Positions 34,870-46,021 of a stretch of 64,000 bases of DNA are shown one piece after another. The number at the start of each line of letters is the position of its first letter. The first letter of the stretch is position 1. The notes beneath the pieces were generated by a model that was given only the letters and a program-made list of their open reading frames with translations, did no database searches and was not told the origin of the DNA. A program made the translations under genes and the position numbers. Source of the DNA: Pomphorhynchus laevis (Eukaryota; Acanthocephala; Palaeacanthocephala; Echinorhynchida; Pomphorhynchidae); NCBI GenBank assembly GCA_012934845.2, contig WNNJ02001768.1:19841-83840 (forward strand), given 5' to 3'.

Positions 34870-35330
34870 GCATGTCGTACGCAGAGTGTCTCCTTAAGTT
34901 CGGTTTTTATCCGACATTACTAAATCTAGACTTGATTGAAATGTATAGGATTGTCAAGTGTCATGACGGATTCCTTAATGAAAGTGTAATTCATAATAGG
35001 CGCAGTTGTCATCTTGGTCATATTTTGTATCTTAGAACTTTAGATCATAGGTAATGCCCGATCTTGCACAGACTGTCGCATTGATCCCTGAAAGTGTGGA
35101 ACATGTCACATGAAGAGTTGCACAAATACGATAAAGGAATTCCAAAGATCAGTCCGCAATTTGATTGCTCTTTCTGATCAATGTAGCGTACTAACTACAT
35201 ACCCAAAAATCTAACCGTTTTTATTTTACTTTTTTGTCATGCACATTTTACTGTAGTTAAGTTATCGACGAGCAGACAAAAGAGCTCTTATGGCTAAAGC
35301 CTTGTGTTGTAACAATAACTTATCTTTTAG
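34870..35330 (+). mobile_element. CR1-like LINE 3' fragment, plus strand
   Basis: LLKFGFYPTLLNLDLIEMYR and HLGHILYLRTLDHR are the post-RT domain of a CR1/Jockey-type LINE. The 3' UTR follows, with GAGCTCTTATGGCTAAAGCC like the end of the element at 12-2423. Confidence 0.7.
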
Positions 35331-35419
35331 TCTCTCCAATATTATTATTCAATTCAACATTAGCTACCCTCAAATGAATCCATTATTAAAAATGTTAATA
35401 TTTAATTTGATTTACAAAA

Positions 35420-35790
35420 AAACATTATGCGATTTGCATTTCAATGTCTACGACCGAATGTACCGGTGCATTGAGTTTGGACCGCAGTACTCGGAAACAT
35501 TGTGATATCGACCTGGCAAGAGCAATTCCAATTTCTGTGCGAAGCCATGTAATTACGCTGGAAAATTCAGGTATGTGTTTCTCGCTTATCATTGTCGCTA
35601 ACACACGTAGAATTGCGTTTGCTGCTCTGCCTGCACTACCCGTCGACGCAAACACTAGTGGGCAGAAGCAGCTGTGGTCAACTTCTCGTATCCTTTGTAC
35701 TTGCTTCACTTTCGTTGCTCATGATATTGGAAGCACGCAGCCGACGATCGCGAAATATAGGATGGAGTTCCTTAGTTGAAAATGCATACG
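35420..35790 (-). mobile_element. RT-element C-terminal domain fragment, minus strand
   Basis: The minus ORF (35709-35425) reads IREVDHSCFCPLVFASTGSA then ISEKHIPEFSSVITWLRTEI and ALARSISQCFRVLR. It resembles the conserved C-terminal tail of some invertebrate RT-encoding elements (EHG.FTPLV..TTGG...W.R....ALLRS). Recalled from memory, not searched. Confidence 0.55.
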
Positions 35791-36019
35791 TCAAAAAACG
35801 TATGATCCATCCTACCACCGAACATTCCACTTCACACGATATTAGGTCACGATATTAAGGCTATCATTATAGACTTATAATAAATAATATTAATGCAACA
35901 AAGATTTTAATCTTTAATTGTATTACACGTTTATCAACAAAAAATATATCTTTGTGATTACAAAAATAAGGCTTGTAAAAGAATTCGTATCCTTCTACAA
36001 AGATAAAGGATATGTAAGA

Positions 36020-36115
36020 ACCACCATTAAGGCGTGTAGAAGGACCAATATTAAGGCGTGTAGAAGCACCACTATTAAGGCGTGTAGAAGGACCACTATT
36101 AAGGCGTGTAGAAGG
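36020..36115. repeat. Four 24-bp tandem repeats
   Basis: Unit near ACCACTATTAAGGCGTGTAG plus AAGG, four copies with few changes. Read through it gives octapeptide repeats on either strand (TTIKACRR or PSTRLNSG). The flanking ORFs have no family signature. Confidence 0.85.
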
Positions 36116-36119
36116 ACTC

Positions 36120-37647
36120 ATGGTGGAGCGGGCTCTTCGGGAATTGGCTCGGAATTTTGGAGATACATGCTCACAGGGTTTGTTCAAACATCTCGTTTGC
36201 TAGCTCATGCAATTCCTCGTACATCCCAAACCCATTAGAGCTTGCGAAGTACCTCGACGTATAATATGCAAAGCAACATTAAGTATATGAATTGAGTATG
36301 TAGTTTCTTCAATACTTCATGCGTTAGTTGACGAAACTAACGAATTCAATTAAGTTGTTGCATCTTATTAAATCGAATATCCGTGTCCTGCTTTGGCAAC
36401 CTCACTGCAAAATATGTATATGAATCCAGTAGTACTATCGTTAGGTGGCGACTTCTCTATGTTGGTGATGCAATTAATTAAGATAATTGAAAGATCCGCT
36501 TCAACAGTAATTCAAAAATGGTTTGCCAATGATTCAAACTTCGTTGAAACATTTGGAGACTTAAATAGCGTTTGGGACGAACGCTATTACTGAAGATCTC
36601 AAATTCAGATATTTTGTAAACAATTCAAAGTCTAATTTGATTTACTATAATCCTATTGAACGCCCATCAACTATTACAGATATTAATCATTAATCGTATA
36701 TAAGTGTAATAATGGGTATCCATATTATTACGCACGATTGCATAAATAATTTTAAGGCAGAAAAATGTAGGTATTGGTCTTTGTTGGTTGAGAAGGTACA
36801 CTAAATAATCAAATTTTATCATAGGTTGAAGTTGAACCTAGGTTGTAAACTGTTCCAGAGATGCTAACCTTTGAGAATCTTTCCACAGCCAGATAATATT
36901 AAGCATGTCTAGAGCTAGCGTGTATATGACTTGGTAATGAACGTTTTTCGACGTTAATGTATATTCAATGTTTGCTCGATCTAATAGTGATAAAACTCCA
37001 GATGCAGCTTTAAAATAAATGTGTCTCAAAAATTCGCATAGTATAACGAACGAGTACAAAATGTAAACAAGGGGCGTTTTGTACATTTAGTCTTCTCAAC
37101 ATCTTAAGGAATTGGACATTGTGCAGATTTAGTGATCAAGCGTATTGCTTCAGAAAACGACGAAATATAATCCAGACGAGTACGCTGATACGGTGGTCAG
37201 CGTACTCGTCTAATTCCGTACTCGTCATTTTTTACATATAAAAAATGAAATTGCCTTTGCATTAGCACGAGCTTCTTCAGTGTTTCGCTGGCAACGGACA
37301 TGACGATGTTATGCTTGATGAAAATTAAATTCATTGACTACATGATAATTATCTAATGTGTAACTCGTTTGAAGGTAACCCTGAAATGTATATTATTAAA
37401 TTAAGAAATTATTAAAAACTTATTTCACATGTGAATAAATATCTTAGCAAACAAATTTCATTAAAATTTATTTGAAAGCATCGATTTAAAGGTTTTTAAA
37501 TCAAAATTATTATCGCATTTTTATTAGTCACAACCATGAATTATTTGAGATATTTAATGTTTAAATTAATAGTTATAAAAGTTTTAAATACAACTTGCTA
37601 ACTCATTCGGTTTTAATTACTAATATCAATCATTTTTTAATATTAAG
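36120..37647 (+). other. unc79 intron 7, right part, unassigned
   Basis: ORFs at 36393-36593 (plus, 66 codons, ends naturally) and 37086-36838 (minus, 82 codons) have protein-like composition, but I recognise neither. A perfect hairpin lies at 37174-37211. Confidence 0.35.
37174..37211. repeat. Perfect 15-bp hairpin
   Basis: AGACGAGTACGCTGA and its exact complement around the 8-nt loop TACGGTGG; GTACTCGTC occurs again at 37218. Confidence 0.9.
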
Positions 37648-37809
37648 GTTTGTATCAATGCAACAGTTTTTCAAGACCCGTCTGATCCTGCACCACCTCC
37701 ATATTTTCTTTGTAACGATTGTTATGAGCTTCTCAGTGAAGCGCAAGCGCAATCGACGAAAGTTATCATTCAGCCTGTTGTGCAAATATGTTCTACATGT
37801 CAACACCCA
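37648..37809 (+). CDS. unc79: unc79 coding exon 8
   Basis: Acceptor AATATTAAG, donor GTAAGCA. Encodes VCINATVFQDPSDPAPPPYF, then LCNDCYELL and VVQICSTCQHP. Human has MCIDPSLSVALGDKPPPLYL then CEECSERI and AEISAICQKK. The two CxxC pairs suggest half of a zinc-binding module. Phase 0 on both sides. Confidence 0.88.
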
Positions 37810-38599
37810 GTAAGCATACGGAAATTAGTTATAAGATCTTATATGTACAACAAGTTTAAAGCAATGTAATGTATTAAGTTATCGAAGTATCGCTAAAATG
37901 ATCCACTATTGAGGTCGTAATTTTTTTACATTTATGCTTCTTGAATAGAAAACAAGCATTTGAGAAACATGAAGAATAAATCACGAAGGCCAGTTCTGAT
38001 TTCTGAATAATCAATGATGAAAATAATACATGTTATTAGGCTCAATAATGTTATATAAGATTTCTTGAATTATTATCAGTTATTCCTACTTGTAAATATT
38101 TTTTAAAATATTTATTTAAATATTTTTTAACAATATTTATTTCTTATTATAAATAATTAGAAATAAATAATTGTTATAAGATTTTATATAACTTATATCA
38201 AGTTAAAATAAAAAATTGAAATTTAAAATAAAAGTCATTTTTATGAATTGACTAATTCATAATAGACGATGTCAAGATGAATTATAAACTGAAATTAAAA
38301 ATAAAAATCAATTTTCCTCGACCCAACGTAGCAGCAGAGCCAAATACATGCAAATGTATTTCCTCTTTTGAAATTCGATTATTAATAGTATCTTATTCTT
38401 TGGTTATGTAAAAATCTGGTAATTGTTTAAAAAATTTGAATTCCTGATTGCCTAATTGTTAATTATGATATCGTATTTTATTTATAACTCAATAAATAAA
38501 TCAGATCAGATAACTGAGTCTAATCTAAGTAATAATAAAGTCATAAATAATAATAAATCTGCGTATTTTATACGATATATAAATAAAACAAGGATTAGA

Positions 38600-38697
38600 A
38601 GTCATCAGGAGGAATTGTTATGTTATCAGGTCTCGGCCACTATTCTTTGACCCAACATGGCAGATGGCCCAGATACGCGTTAATGACGTATTTCCGC
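38600..38697 (-). ncRNA. PLE structured-RNA box with a compensatory change
   Basis: On the minus strand GGCCAT pairs with GTGGCC (38635-38640), where the reference copy has GGCCCC with GGGGCC: a C-G pair has become A-T and another T-G. The third stem is weakened here (CTGCCATG against CATAACAA). Confidence 0.5.
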
Positions 38698-39296
38698 TGA
38701 AATTTAATTATTTAGTGTACCTTCTTAACAAACAAAGACCAATGGGTGTGGTATTCCGTTTTAACGAACGATCTACTACTACAATTACTTACCAGCATTT
38801 CTCTTCCTATATAAGATTTTATACAATTTGTATTTATATCAACTTAAAATTTTAATTTAAGTTTTCTTAAATTACGATATTTATACGATATATAAATAAA
38901 AATAAATAATAAATAATTATATAAAATTTTATACAATTTATATTTATGCCAAGTTTAAAATTTATAATTAAAATTTAAAATAAAATACAAAAATTAAATA
39001 AAGAAATCAGTTGACTGAGTCTACCTGTTTTATATAAAGTTAAATTAAAATAAAAAATTAAAATTCTAAATAATTAAATCAGCTAACTGAGTGTTTGTAT
39101 TTAATATAATTATAAACTAAACAAAACATAATAATGATAAATCAAAATTTAATAACTAAACAATAAAATAAATAATTGATTTTAGATTTTCTATAATTTA
39201 AATCAAGTTAAAATAAAAAATTAAAATTTAAAATAAACGTCATTTTTATGAATTGACTAATAAATAAGAGACATTTTATCCGAATAACGAATAGTG

Positions 39297-39396
39297 GTCA
39301 TCAGGAGGAACTGCTATGCTATCAGGTTTCGGCTCCTAACTCCTCTACCCAACATAGCAGCGGAGCCAAATACATGCTAATCATGTATTTCCTCTG
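39297..39396 (-). ncRNA. PLE structured-RNA box, minus strand
   Basis: AAATACATG pairs with CATGTATTT (9 bp), GGCTCC with GGGGCC wobble-paired as at 20.4 kb (here GGAGCC on the 3' side of the minus strand), and CTGCTATG with CATAGCAG perfectly. Confidence 0.5.
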
Positions 39397-39701
39397 ATAA
39401 AACTATATAGTATCTTATTCTAATACAAAGTATATTATTTATTATCCATCCATAAAAATTTGCCACTTTAGAGTTTAAATTTATTCTTTATATTATTGTG
39501 TTGATTTATATATTTTATTATTTTCTGATTGATGTTATTTTTATAGTAACCTAGTTTAAAATATGTATCTATTAAATTATTTAAATGATTTTGAAGAAAG
39601 CCAATATCATTACATATTGTTGCAATTCTTAAAATTTCATTATTTAATGTATTATATTTTATATTATATGGTATGCATGAATGCTCATGCAAAAATATGT
39701 T

Positions 39702-39802
39702 GAGGTCATCAGGAGGAACTGCTATGCTATCAGGTTTCGGCCCCTAACTCCTCTACCCAACATATCAGCGGGGCCAAATACATGCTAATAATGTATTTCC
39801 TC
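39702..39802 (-). ncRNA. PLE structured-RNA box fused to an upstream RT fragment
   Basis: On the minus strand the box ends at CCTGATGACCTC and is followed at once by AACATATTTTTGCATGAGC of the next RT fragment, with no spacer or tail between. Confidence 0.5.
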
Positions 39803-41380
39803 TGATAAAACTACCTAGTATCTTATTCTAATACAAAATATATTATTTGCTATCCATCCATAAAAATTTGCCACTTATGAGTTTAAATTTATTCTTTATA
39901 TTATTGTGTTGATTTATATATTTTACTATTTTCTTTTCGATGACATTTTTATAGTAACCTAGTTTAAAATATGTATCTTTTAAATTATTTAAATGATTTT
40001 GAAGAAAGCCAATATCGTTACATATTGTTGTAATTCTTAAAATTTCATTATTAAATGTATTATATTTTATATTATATGGTATTCATGAATGCTCATGCAA
40101 AAATATGTTTCTTGTAAATTTAATCGAGTTCCGGCACGTATTTATCGACACAGCAGCGAAAACGAACACGTGCTTATAGCGTATTTACTTTGATGAAATT
40201 TGCTTATCTAAAATCCTATTCTAATACAAAATATATTATTTGCTATCCATCCATAAAAATTTGCCACTTAAGAGTTTAAATTTATTCTTTATATTATTGT
40301 GTTGATTTATATATTTTACTATTTTATATATAGTTAAATTAAAATAAAAAATTAAAATTCTAAATAAAATCAATTTTTATGCATTGACTAATAAATAACA
40401 TACGATGTATCTTAATAAGGATTAGAGGTAATCATGAAAGAATGTTATGCTATCAGGTTTCCACTCTTATTTTTCCATTCAACATATCAGCGGAGGCACA
40501 TACATGCTTATGACGCATTTCCTTTGATGAAATTTGATTATTTAGTGAATTTTATTCTAATACAAAGCTTATTGTTTATTGTCAAAGCAAATTGTAAAAA
40601 TATTTTTTGTAACATTTACTCCTGAAGATGATAGGCCATTGAAAATTCGATTAAATAAATATTTTACTTAACTCTCTTCACTAATAAATTATGCAATTTT
40701 TAACTGTGAACTTATTGAACCTTATTCTAATACAAAGCATTTTGTTTATTATCCATTCGTAAATTTTTTTAGTTTATATATATGTCAAGTACAAATTTAA
40801 AATTTAAAATTGGGATTAGAGATAATCAGGAGATAATCAGAGATAATATGTTATAAATTAAATATAATATGAAATATAATATTATCATATTAAATATAAT
40901 ATGTTTCTATTTTAAAATAGAAAAAATTAAGTATTAATTTAAAAATTTGAATGAGTCAAAAATGATTTCAAAATGTTTCCGAACAAAACAACTTCTAAGA
41001 AAATACATAAAAATTCCATCAATAATCAAATTGATTATATGCTAATTGTTGATCAAATTTGATAAATTTGATAAAATAATATTCAAACAATTTTCAAATA
41101 AATTTAAGTTTTTGAATTGTAAATTAAATGAAAAATTAAATATTATATAATCAAATATGCCAAATGATTCTTAATATTTCACATTATTATAAAATAAAAA
41201 ATAAGGCATAATAAAAATTAACAAATTAAATAATAAAAATTTTATATCATTAATAATTGTTATATAATATTTTATATAATTTATATTAAATGAATAAACA
41301 ATTGAAATTTAAAATAAAATCAGATTTTTATGAATCAGATTGCATAACTGACACTGCGTAATTGATAAATCAAAAATAAA

Positions 41381-41427
41381 CCGTGATCATCCTTGCATCA
41401 TGTTTGCTGCCAACATGTGTGACGTTT
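41381..41427. repeat. Direct repeat left of the lipase-like ORF
   Basis: CCGTGATCATCCTTGCATCA and the following GTTTGCTGCCAACATGTG match 43481-43527 with about three or four differences over 47 bp. Confidence 0.85.
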
Positions 41428-41821
41428 AGTATTTTTTAGTTTATATATATGTCAAGTACAAATTTAAAATTTAAAATTGGGATTAGAGATAATCAGAAGA
41501 AGCTGCTATGTTAGCAGCTTTTAGCCCCTATTCTTAATTGTACACAATTACATTGGTTGCAGGTTTGAACAAGACCTAGAAAGATCTAACACCTTCACTC
41601 CACGTGCTAAGCGACCTAGCTATTGGCCATTATCTGGTCTTACATTTAAAAGTGTAAACACCTTGGAATGAAAACTTCTCTCTTTTTCAAGATAATTTAT
41701 AAAACATTTTAAATTTAAAATTACAGTTTAGCAAAAAATAACAAACAAGAAAAAAAACATCTAAACAATCAATATACAGTTCAAATAAATAAAAATAAAG
41801 ATAAATAAAATTTTAAGGAAA

Positions 41822-42134
41822 AACAGCGTCGCTATTCTTTTGATTCCGCCTTATCCGTGGACTTGTCTGCCTTTGACGTCTCCCCGTCCACGTTGCTGGA
41901 TTCGGCAAGCTGTTGCAAGGTGTCTACATATTTGTCGGCATTTCGTACAGTCACGGTCCTCCGAGGCGGTAAGAAAAACAGCGTCGTTGTCCTCCTCTGT
42001 TGCTGCCACATCCGTCGACTTCTCTGCCTCTGACGTCTTTCCGTTCCCCTTGCTGGATTCGGCAGGCTGTTGAGTGGCGTTCGCGGACACATATTTGTCG
42101 GCATCTCGTACAGTCCCGGTCCTCCGAGGCGGAT
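41822..42134 (-). repeat. Tandem duplication in the 3' part of the chimeric ORF
   Basis: Two diverged copies of about 150-160 bp (41822-41970 and 41975-42134), each with ATATTTGTCGGCAT and GTCCTCCGAGGCGG. On the minus strand both encode PPRRT.TVR.ADKYV and AESS, but in different frames. Confidence 0.85.
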
Positions 42135-43061
42135 TGAATCCAGTGACAACAGCTGTGATTTCGTATAATCCAGGTAGCAGAGGCTTCCAATATCGCCTAT
42201 TACTTGATTTGAATTGATAATTTGATTTGATTCTTTTGAATAGTCGAAAATCAATATTGACCCTGCGTTGGCGTCTACTGCACATGTATGCTCATCCAGT
42301 TCAAAATATTTTGGCACCAATTCTTCGTTTGTTATACAAATTGTAAGAGGAGATTTGCGGCTCATTATGCTGGTATTCTGGACGTCAAACGTGTCCATGT
42401 TTATTCCCCTTATCACATTGGGCGCATCAGTAAAGCCACCTGCAACCACAACCTTCCCCAGTCCCTTTGTTTCTTCGCATGTCGTCATGACGCTGAAATT
42501 AAGAAATGGGCCTACCAGGCTAACAAGTCGGCTAGGTGAAATACCCGAGCTTAAGCAGTAGGCTGGGCAAAATCCAAATAATCGATCAGGTATTCGAATT
42601 CCTCTCTTCATTGACATAAGAAATACAGACATCACGATGTTGTGGCCCGCACTGTCCCCAGCAATCACAAAATTCTGTCCAGTCCAACCTTCACAATCAA
42701 AATTTATTAGGTTCGTTTTATTGCAAGGTTGTTCTATTCCGATAACGCTCGTCGTGGCCACTACGCCCTCGTTCTCAGTGTTACTACTCTGTGTCACAAG
42801 TAAGCGTGTGGGGTATGAGGGTGTCTGTTTGATCGGGCTTTCATCTTTCCCAGTTTGAAAGTCGAGTACGCCTCCGCTATGTAAGATTCGAAGATAATTT
42901 ATTAGAAATAAAAAATAAATAAAATTCATCAAATTTTCTTGAAAAGTAGAGAAATAATGATGTCGTACCAATAATAATAGATTCAGAAAGTGTTTATAGG
43001 TCGACGGTAAAAAGTGGGATTTTGGAGTGGATAAAGTCGATTGTTGATAAATATCCAACAA
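41832..43061 (-). pseudogene. Hormone-sensitive-lipase-like ORF joined to a carboxypeptidase-type tail
   Basis: A 409-codon open frame on the minus strand. Codons upstream of 42876 look intronic: TTACATAG at 42884-42877 is a good acceptor, and with a preceding GG the exon would read GGGVLDFQTGKDE, like the HGGG oxyanion-hole region of hormone-sensitive lipase. NFVIAGDSAGHNIVMSVFLM holds the nucleophile motif GDSAG, followed by PSRLVSLVGPFLNFSV, also HSL-like. The Asp and His of the triad are absent. Downstream, in another frame (42285-41851), YWKPLLPGLYEITAVVTGFN resembles the transthyretin-like domain of M14 metallocarboxypeptidases. So either exons of two genes or a broken chimera; I favour a captured, decayed copy. 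Confidence 0.5.
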
Positions 43062-43071
43062 ACAGTGATCA

Positions 43072-43096
43072 AAAGAGCATACTTAGTATGCTCTTT
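43072..43096. repeat. Perfect 12-bp palindrome, 1-nt centre
   Basis: AAAGAGCATACT, T, AGTATGCTCTTT. Confidence 0.9.
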
Positions 43097-43480
43097 CAGA
43101 CCGTATAATGGTTTCTGTCTAGGCACTTCTTCACTGTATATGAACAGACTGTTGACGGCAGAAGTCTAACAACACTTTTAGATAGCACGTTCAGACTTTT
43201 CAGCACGCTTATAATGCTCCAAAGTCCAGACTTAGCCCGAGACAAAGTCGAAGACTGTTCCAAAATCCTTAGACTTACAATACACCCATATGTTTCCAAA
43301 GTCCAACAACACGCTTAGAGAAGCGATATGTCTAGGTGTGCTGGATTCGAAGTGTGTGTAGCATCAGGGAGTAACCGCTCAATTACGCATATCTCGTAGG
43401 CGTAGCAGATTACTAAGAGGATGGCTCCTATCGTTAAATATATGTAATAAAAGGATCAAATCTACACGATCACGCATATA
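43097..43480 (-). other. Unassigned sequence upstream of the lipase-like ORF
   Basis: A minus ORF (43299-43096, 67 codons) includes KSGLWSIISVLKSLNVLSKS. G+C is higher than in the neighbourhood, so it may be another exon or captured piece of the same locus, but I do not recognise it. Confidence 0.35.
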
Positions 43481-43527
43481 CCGTGATCATCCTTGCATCA
43501 TGTTTGTTGCCAAAATGTGTGAAGTTT
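43481..43527. repeat. Direct repeat right of the lipase-like ORF
   Basis: Second copy of the 47-bp sequence at 41381. It runs on into imperfect GTCATTATGTGT repeats to about 43595. Confidence 0.85.
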
Positions 43528-43681
43528 GTGTCGTTATGTGTGCAATTTTTGTGTCATAATGTGTTAAACTTTTGTCATTATGTGTAGAATCTGTTATTTT
43601 TGTAATATTACAAAATTATTAATGCACTAATTGATGCACTAAATATATAATATACTAAATTAATGCACTAAAGAAATTTCC

Positions 43682-43795
43682 TGTAATTATCTATAGATGC
43701 AAACAGAAGTTAGCGAAAAATCAAAAGATTTCCTCTGTTCTTTGATCCAGCTCTAAATAATTCTTTATCAATAATGGATCATTATCAACTATTTT
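43682..43795. repeat. Single arm of the foldback family
   Basis: ACAGAAGTTAGCGAAAAATC through GATCCAGCTCTAAATAATTC, as at 12.7 and 24.5 kb. Confidence 0.75.
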
Positions 43796-44032
43796 TTATA
43801 AATTTATTATTTATTGATTGATTAATTAATTATTTATTTGAAGTTGTGCGTGATTTGCAGACACCAAAATTCGTTGAAATTAAAGGAAGAATTTGTTGAT
43901 ATGCAAATAATACGATAATGTAAAAAAAATTTCAATGCATTAATACGATAATGCATTGAAAATACTTTTCAATGACACACTTTTTATTTATTTATTTTTT
44001 TAAATAAAAAATATTTATTGTAAATCAAATAA

Positions 44033-44057
44033 ACACAAGACTTTCAAAGTCTTGTGT
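44033..44057. repeat. Perfect 12-bp palindrome, 1-nt centre
   Basis: ACACAAGACTTT, C, AAAGTCTTGTGT. Confidence 0.9.
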
Positions 44058-44417
44058 GGGCAACAGTAGAACAATCCCTAACGGGTCACAATTGAAATAA
44101 AAAATACACACACTTTTTATTAGAATAAATAACAATAAACAAATAAAATATCAGAACGTTATTTAATCGAAATGTACATGTGTCAGTAGCGATTTGAGGA
44201 TTAACTTATACTAAATAATATATAGATTTAACAAATACGATCTTATATTATTTGATCCAACATTCATTAACTTTTTGATCAAGTATCTCTAATGACCTAA
44301 CACTATTATTGAACAGATACCAAATCGTGTTTTTTATATATATTTTTGATCTAAATAAGAATATTTCTCGCTAGCATAATACATTGTGATGTTATAGGTT
44401 ATGCAATTCATATTTAG

Positions 44418-44641
44418 AACTGTTCTTCAGAAGATAACTGCCTGCATGCCGTTTGCTACTCACCTGGATGTTACAGCTTGAATTCTAACCGCCCATTGAG
44501 TTTATGTTTGCAATGCCACAAAAATTGTCATTTAAAAGGATATCAAAGTGCCGGCCATTCTCATATTTACCAAACAATTCTGTTACCATACGATCAGCTA
44601 GAAAAAGTGATGCAAACCAACCTTATTAAAACTGTTATAAG
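44418..44641 (+). CDS. unc79: unc79 coding exon 9 (Cys/His-rich)
   Basis: Acceptor TTCATATTTAG, donor GTGAAT. Encodes NCSSEDNCLHAVCYSPGCYS, then NRPLSLCLQCHKNCH and SHIYQTILLP. Human has NCSSHVRRAVVTCFSAGCCG, then NRPVRYCKRCHSNHH and THLYQTSPPP. Conserved C and H positions continue the cysteines of exons 7 and 8. Ends in AG, completed by T at 45871. The best-matching exon of the set along with exon 15. Confidence 0.93.
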
Positions 44642-45870
44642 GTGAATTCTATTTAATTATTTATATTATGGAATCAAAAAACGACAATTTCTATTATTCG
44701 TGAAAATGGTCCAGTCTAATATTTCAATAGCTGCTGATCTCATCATCATGAATTAATGATTCACAACATCTAATACCTGTGCGAAAAATTAGTTCCAGAT
44801 AATGAGCGTAGCTGTTGAAATATTAAACTGCACCTTTTCCTGAATAATATAATTGTCGTTTATTGGATTCCATACTATAAATAAATTACAATTAAGAGAA
44901 ACAAATGGATATTTTCGAAAACTATTTAATTATGCTATCTTAATAATATGTTAAGATTAATTTTTGATTAGATTCGGATTTATATAACATTTCATTTTAG
45001 CTGATACTTTATACTTTTTTGTTTATTAAAAGTATAGATTTATTTACATGCTATAAAATTAACATTACATGTTTTAATCGTAGTAGACTAGTATTATACT
45101 TGTATATATTAATAACTAGAACATTCAAAAAATGAATTTTTGAGTTTTTTTTTTGATTTGTTTGAAGAGTTGTTGGTTGAGTTGTTTAAAAGTTGTAGAA
45201 GTTGTTTATATTTAGAATTATATATATGTATATGCATAAACGTTTTTGTACATATGATATAATACAATGTGTGACAGTCGCTGTAATATGTTTTTTACAA
45301 AATACATTATTTTATTTGGACTAACAGCGAAATAGCTAACATACAGCTAGAACATTGTGATATAAACATTCAAATGGTGAGAATTAAATCAATGATATGA
45401 TTGAATTATTATTTACCAGTAAAATTATTTCATAATTAAAAGCGTTTAGTTTATAATAAATTTATTTAAAAATATTTTATATTTATCGTATAAATATTTT
45501 TCATAAATAATATTTATGGTAAATAAATATCATCTAATATGAAATGATAAGCTTCATAATACATTTGTATTCTGACATTATTTTATCAATTTTATTAATT
45601 TTAAATTATTTTTAAAATTATAAATCTTCAAAAATTATTATAAATCATTTATGCAGATAATAGATAATAGATAATGATAACAGACAGCATTACAGCTTCT
45701 TATACAGATTTTCACTAAACGTTATGTCCACAACAACCTAAAATACTCCAATAATTTATTTTTCTAAAGACACACATTGAAATACTAAATATTCATTGAT
45801 TTCACGTTAATTAAAAATAAAATTTATCTTCTACATTTTCAATAGTTTCTTATAAATTTGCAATGTTTAG
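44642..45870 (+). other. unc79 intron 9, nothing recognised
   Basis: A+T-rich, no gene or element family seen. Confidence 0.4.
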
Positions 45871-46021
45871 TTTGTTTCATGCGTCTGTGCAGACAAAACA
45901 AGTTCATCCTGAAAATGATCAATGTACGGATTCATCAAATGATGCGTCACAGAAAATTCTGTCTCATTACGCTATAAGTCTACTAATATATGCAGTGAAT
46001 CCTACATGCAAAATACCTCCA
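45871..46021 (+). CDS. unc79: unc79 coding exon 10 (3' boundary uncertain)
   Basis: Acceptor CAATGTTTAG; the split Ser codon gives TVISLFHASVQTKQVHPEND, like human EAVISLLKEAEFHAEQREHE. SQKILSHYAISLLIYAVNP follows, like human DQRLLSQFGIWFLVSLCTP. The donor I use (GTAGGC after CCT CCA) is weak. It joins exon 11 in frame only if the acceptor there is CACAGAG at 48303. The frame stays open to 46117, so the exon could be longer. Confidence 0.72.

Larger units (their letters stand above)
38240..41535 (-). mobile_element. Array of truncated PLE copies, minus strand
   Basis: At least six boxes (about 38318, 38600-38697, 39297-39396, 39702-39802, 40120-40198 decayed, 40424-40530) and a last piece at 41470-41520. 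Between 39297 and 40325 they alternate head-to-tail with RT C-terminal segments of about 240-280 bp, spaced about 405 and 420 bp apart. End motifs occur at 38501, 39005 and 39085. The segment TTTATATATATGTCAAGTAC occurs at 40785 and 41440. Confidence 0.8.

Noticed and set aside
35444-35858. Overlapping plus-strand ORFs
   Set aside because: The minus-strand reading resembles an RT-element C-terminal tail; the plus frames have no recognisable content.
41840-42858. Plus-strand ORFs opposite the lipase-like frame
   Set aside because: No family motifs, and the minus strand shows GDSAG and carboxypeptidase-tail motifs over the same bases.
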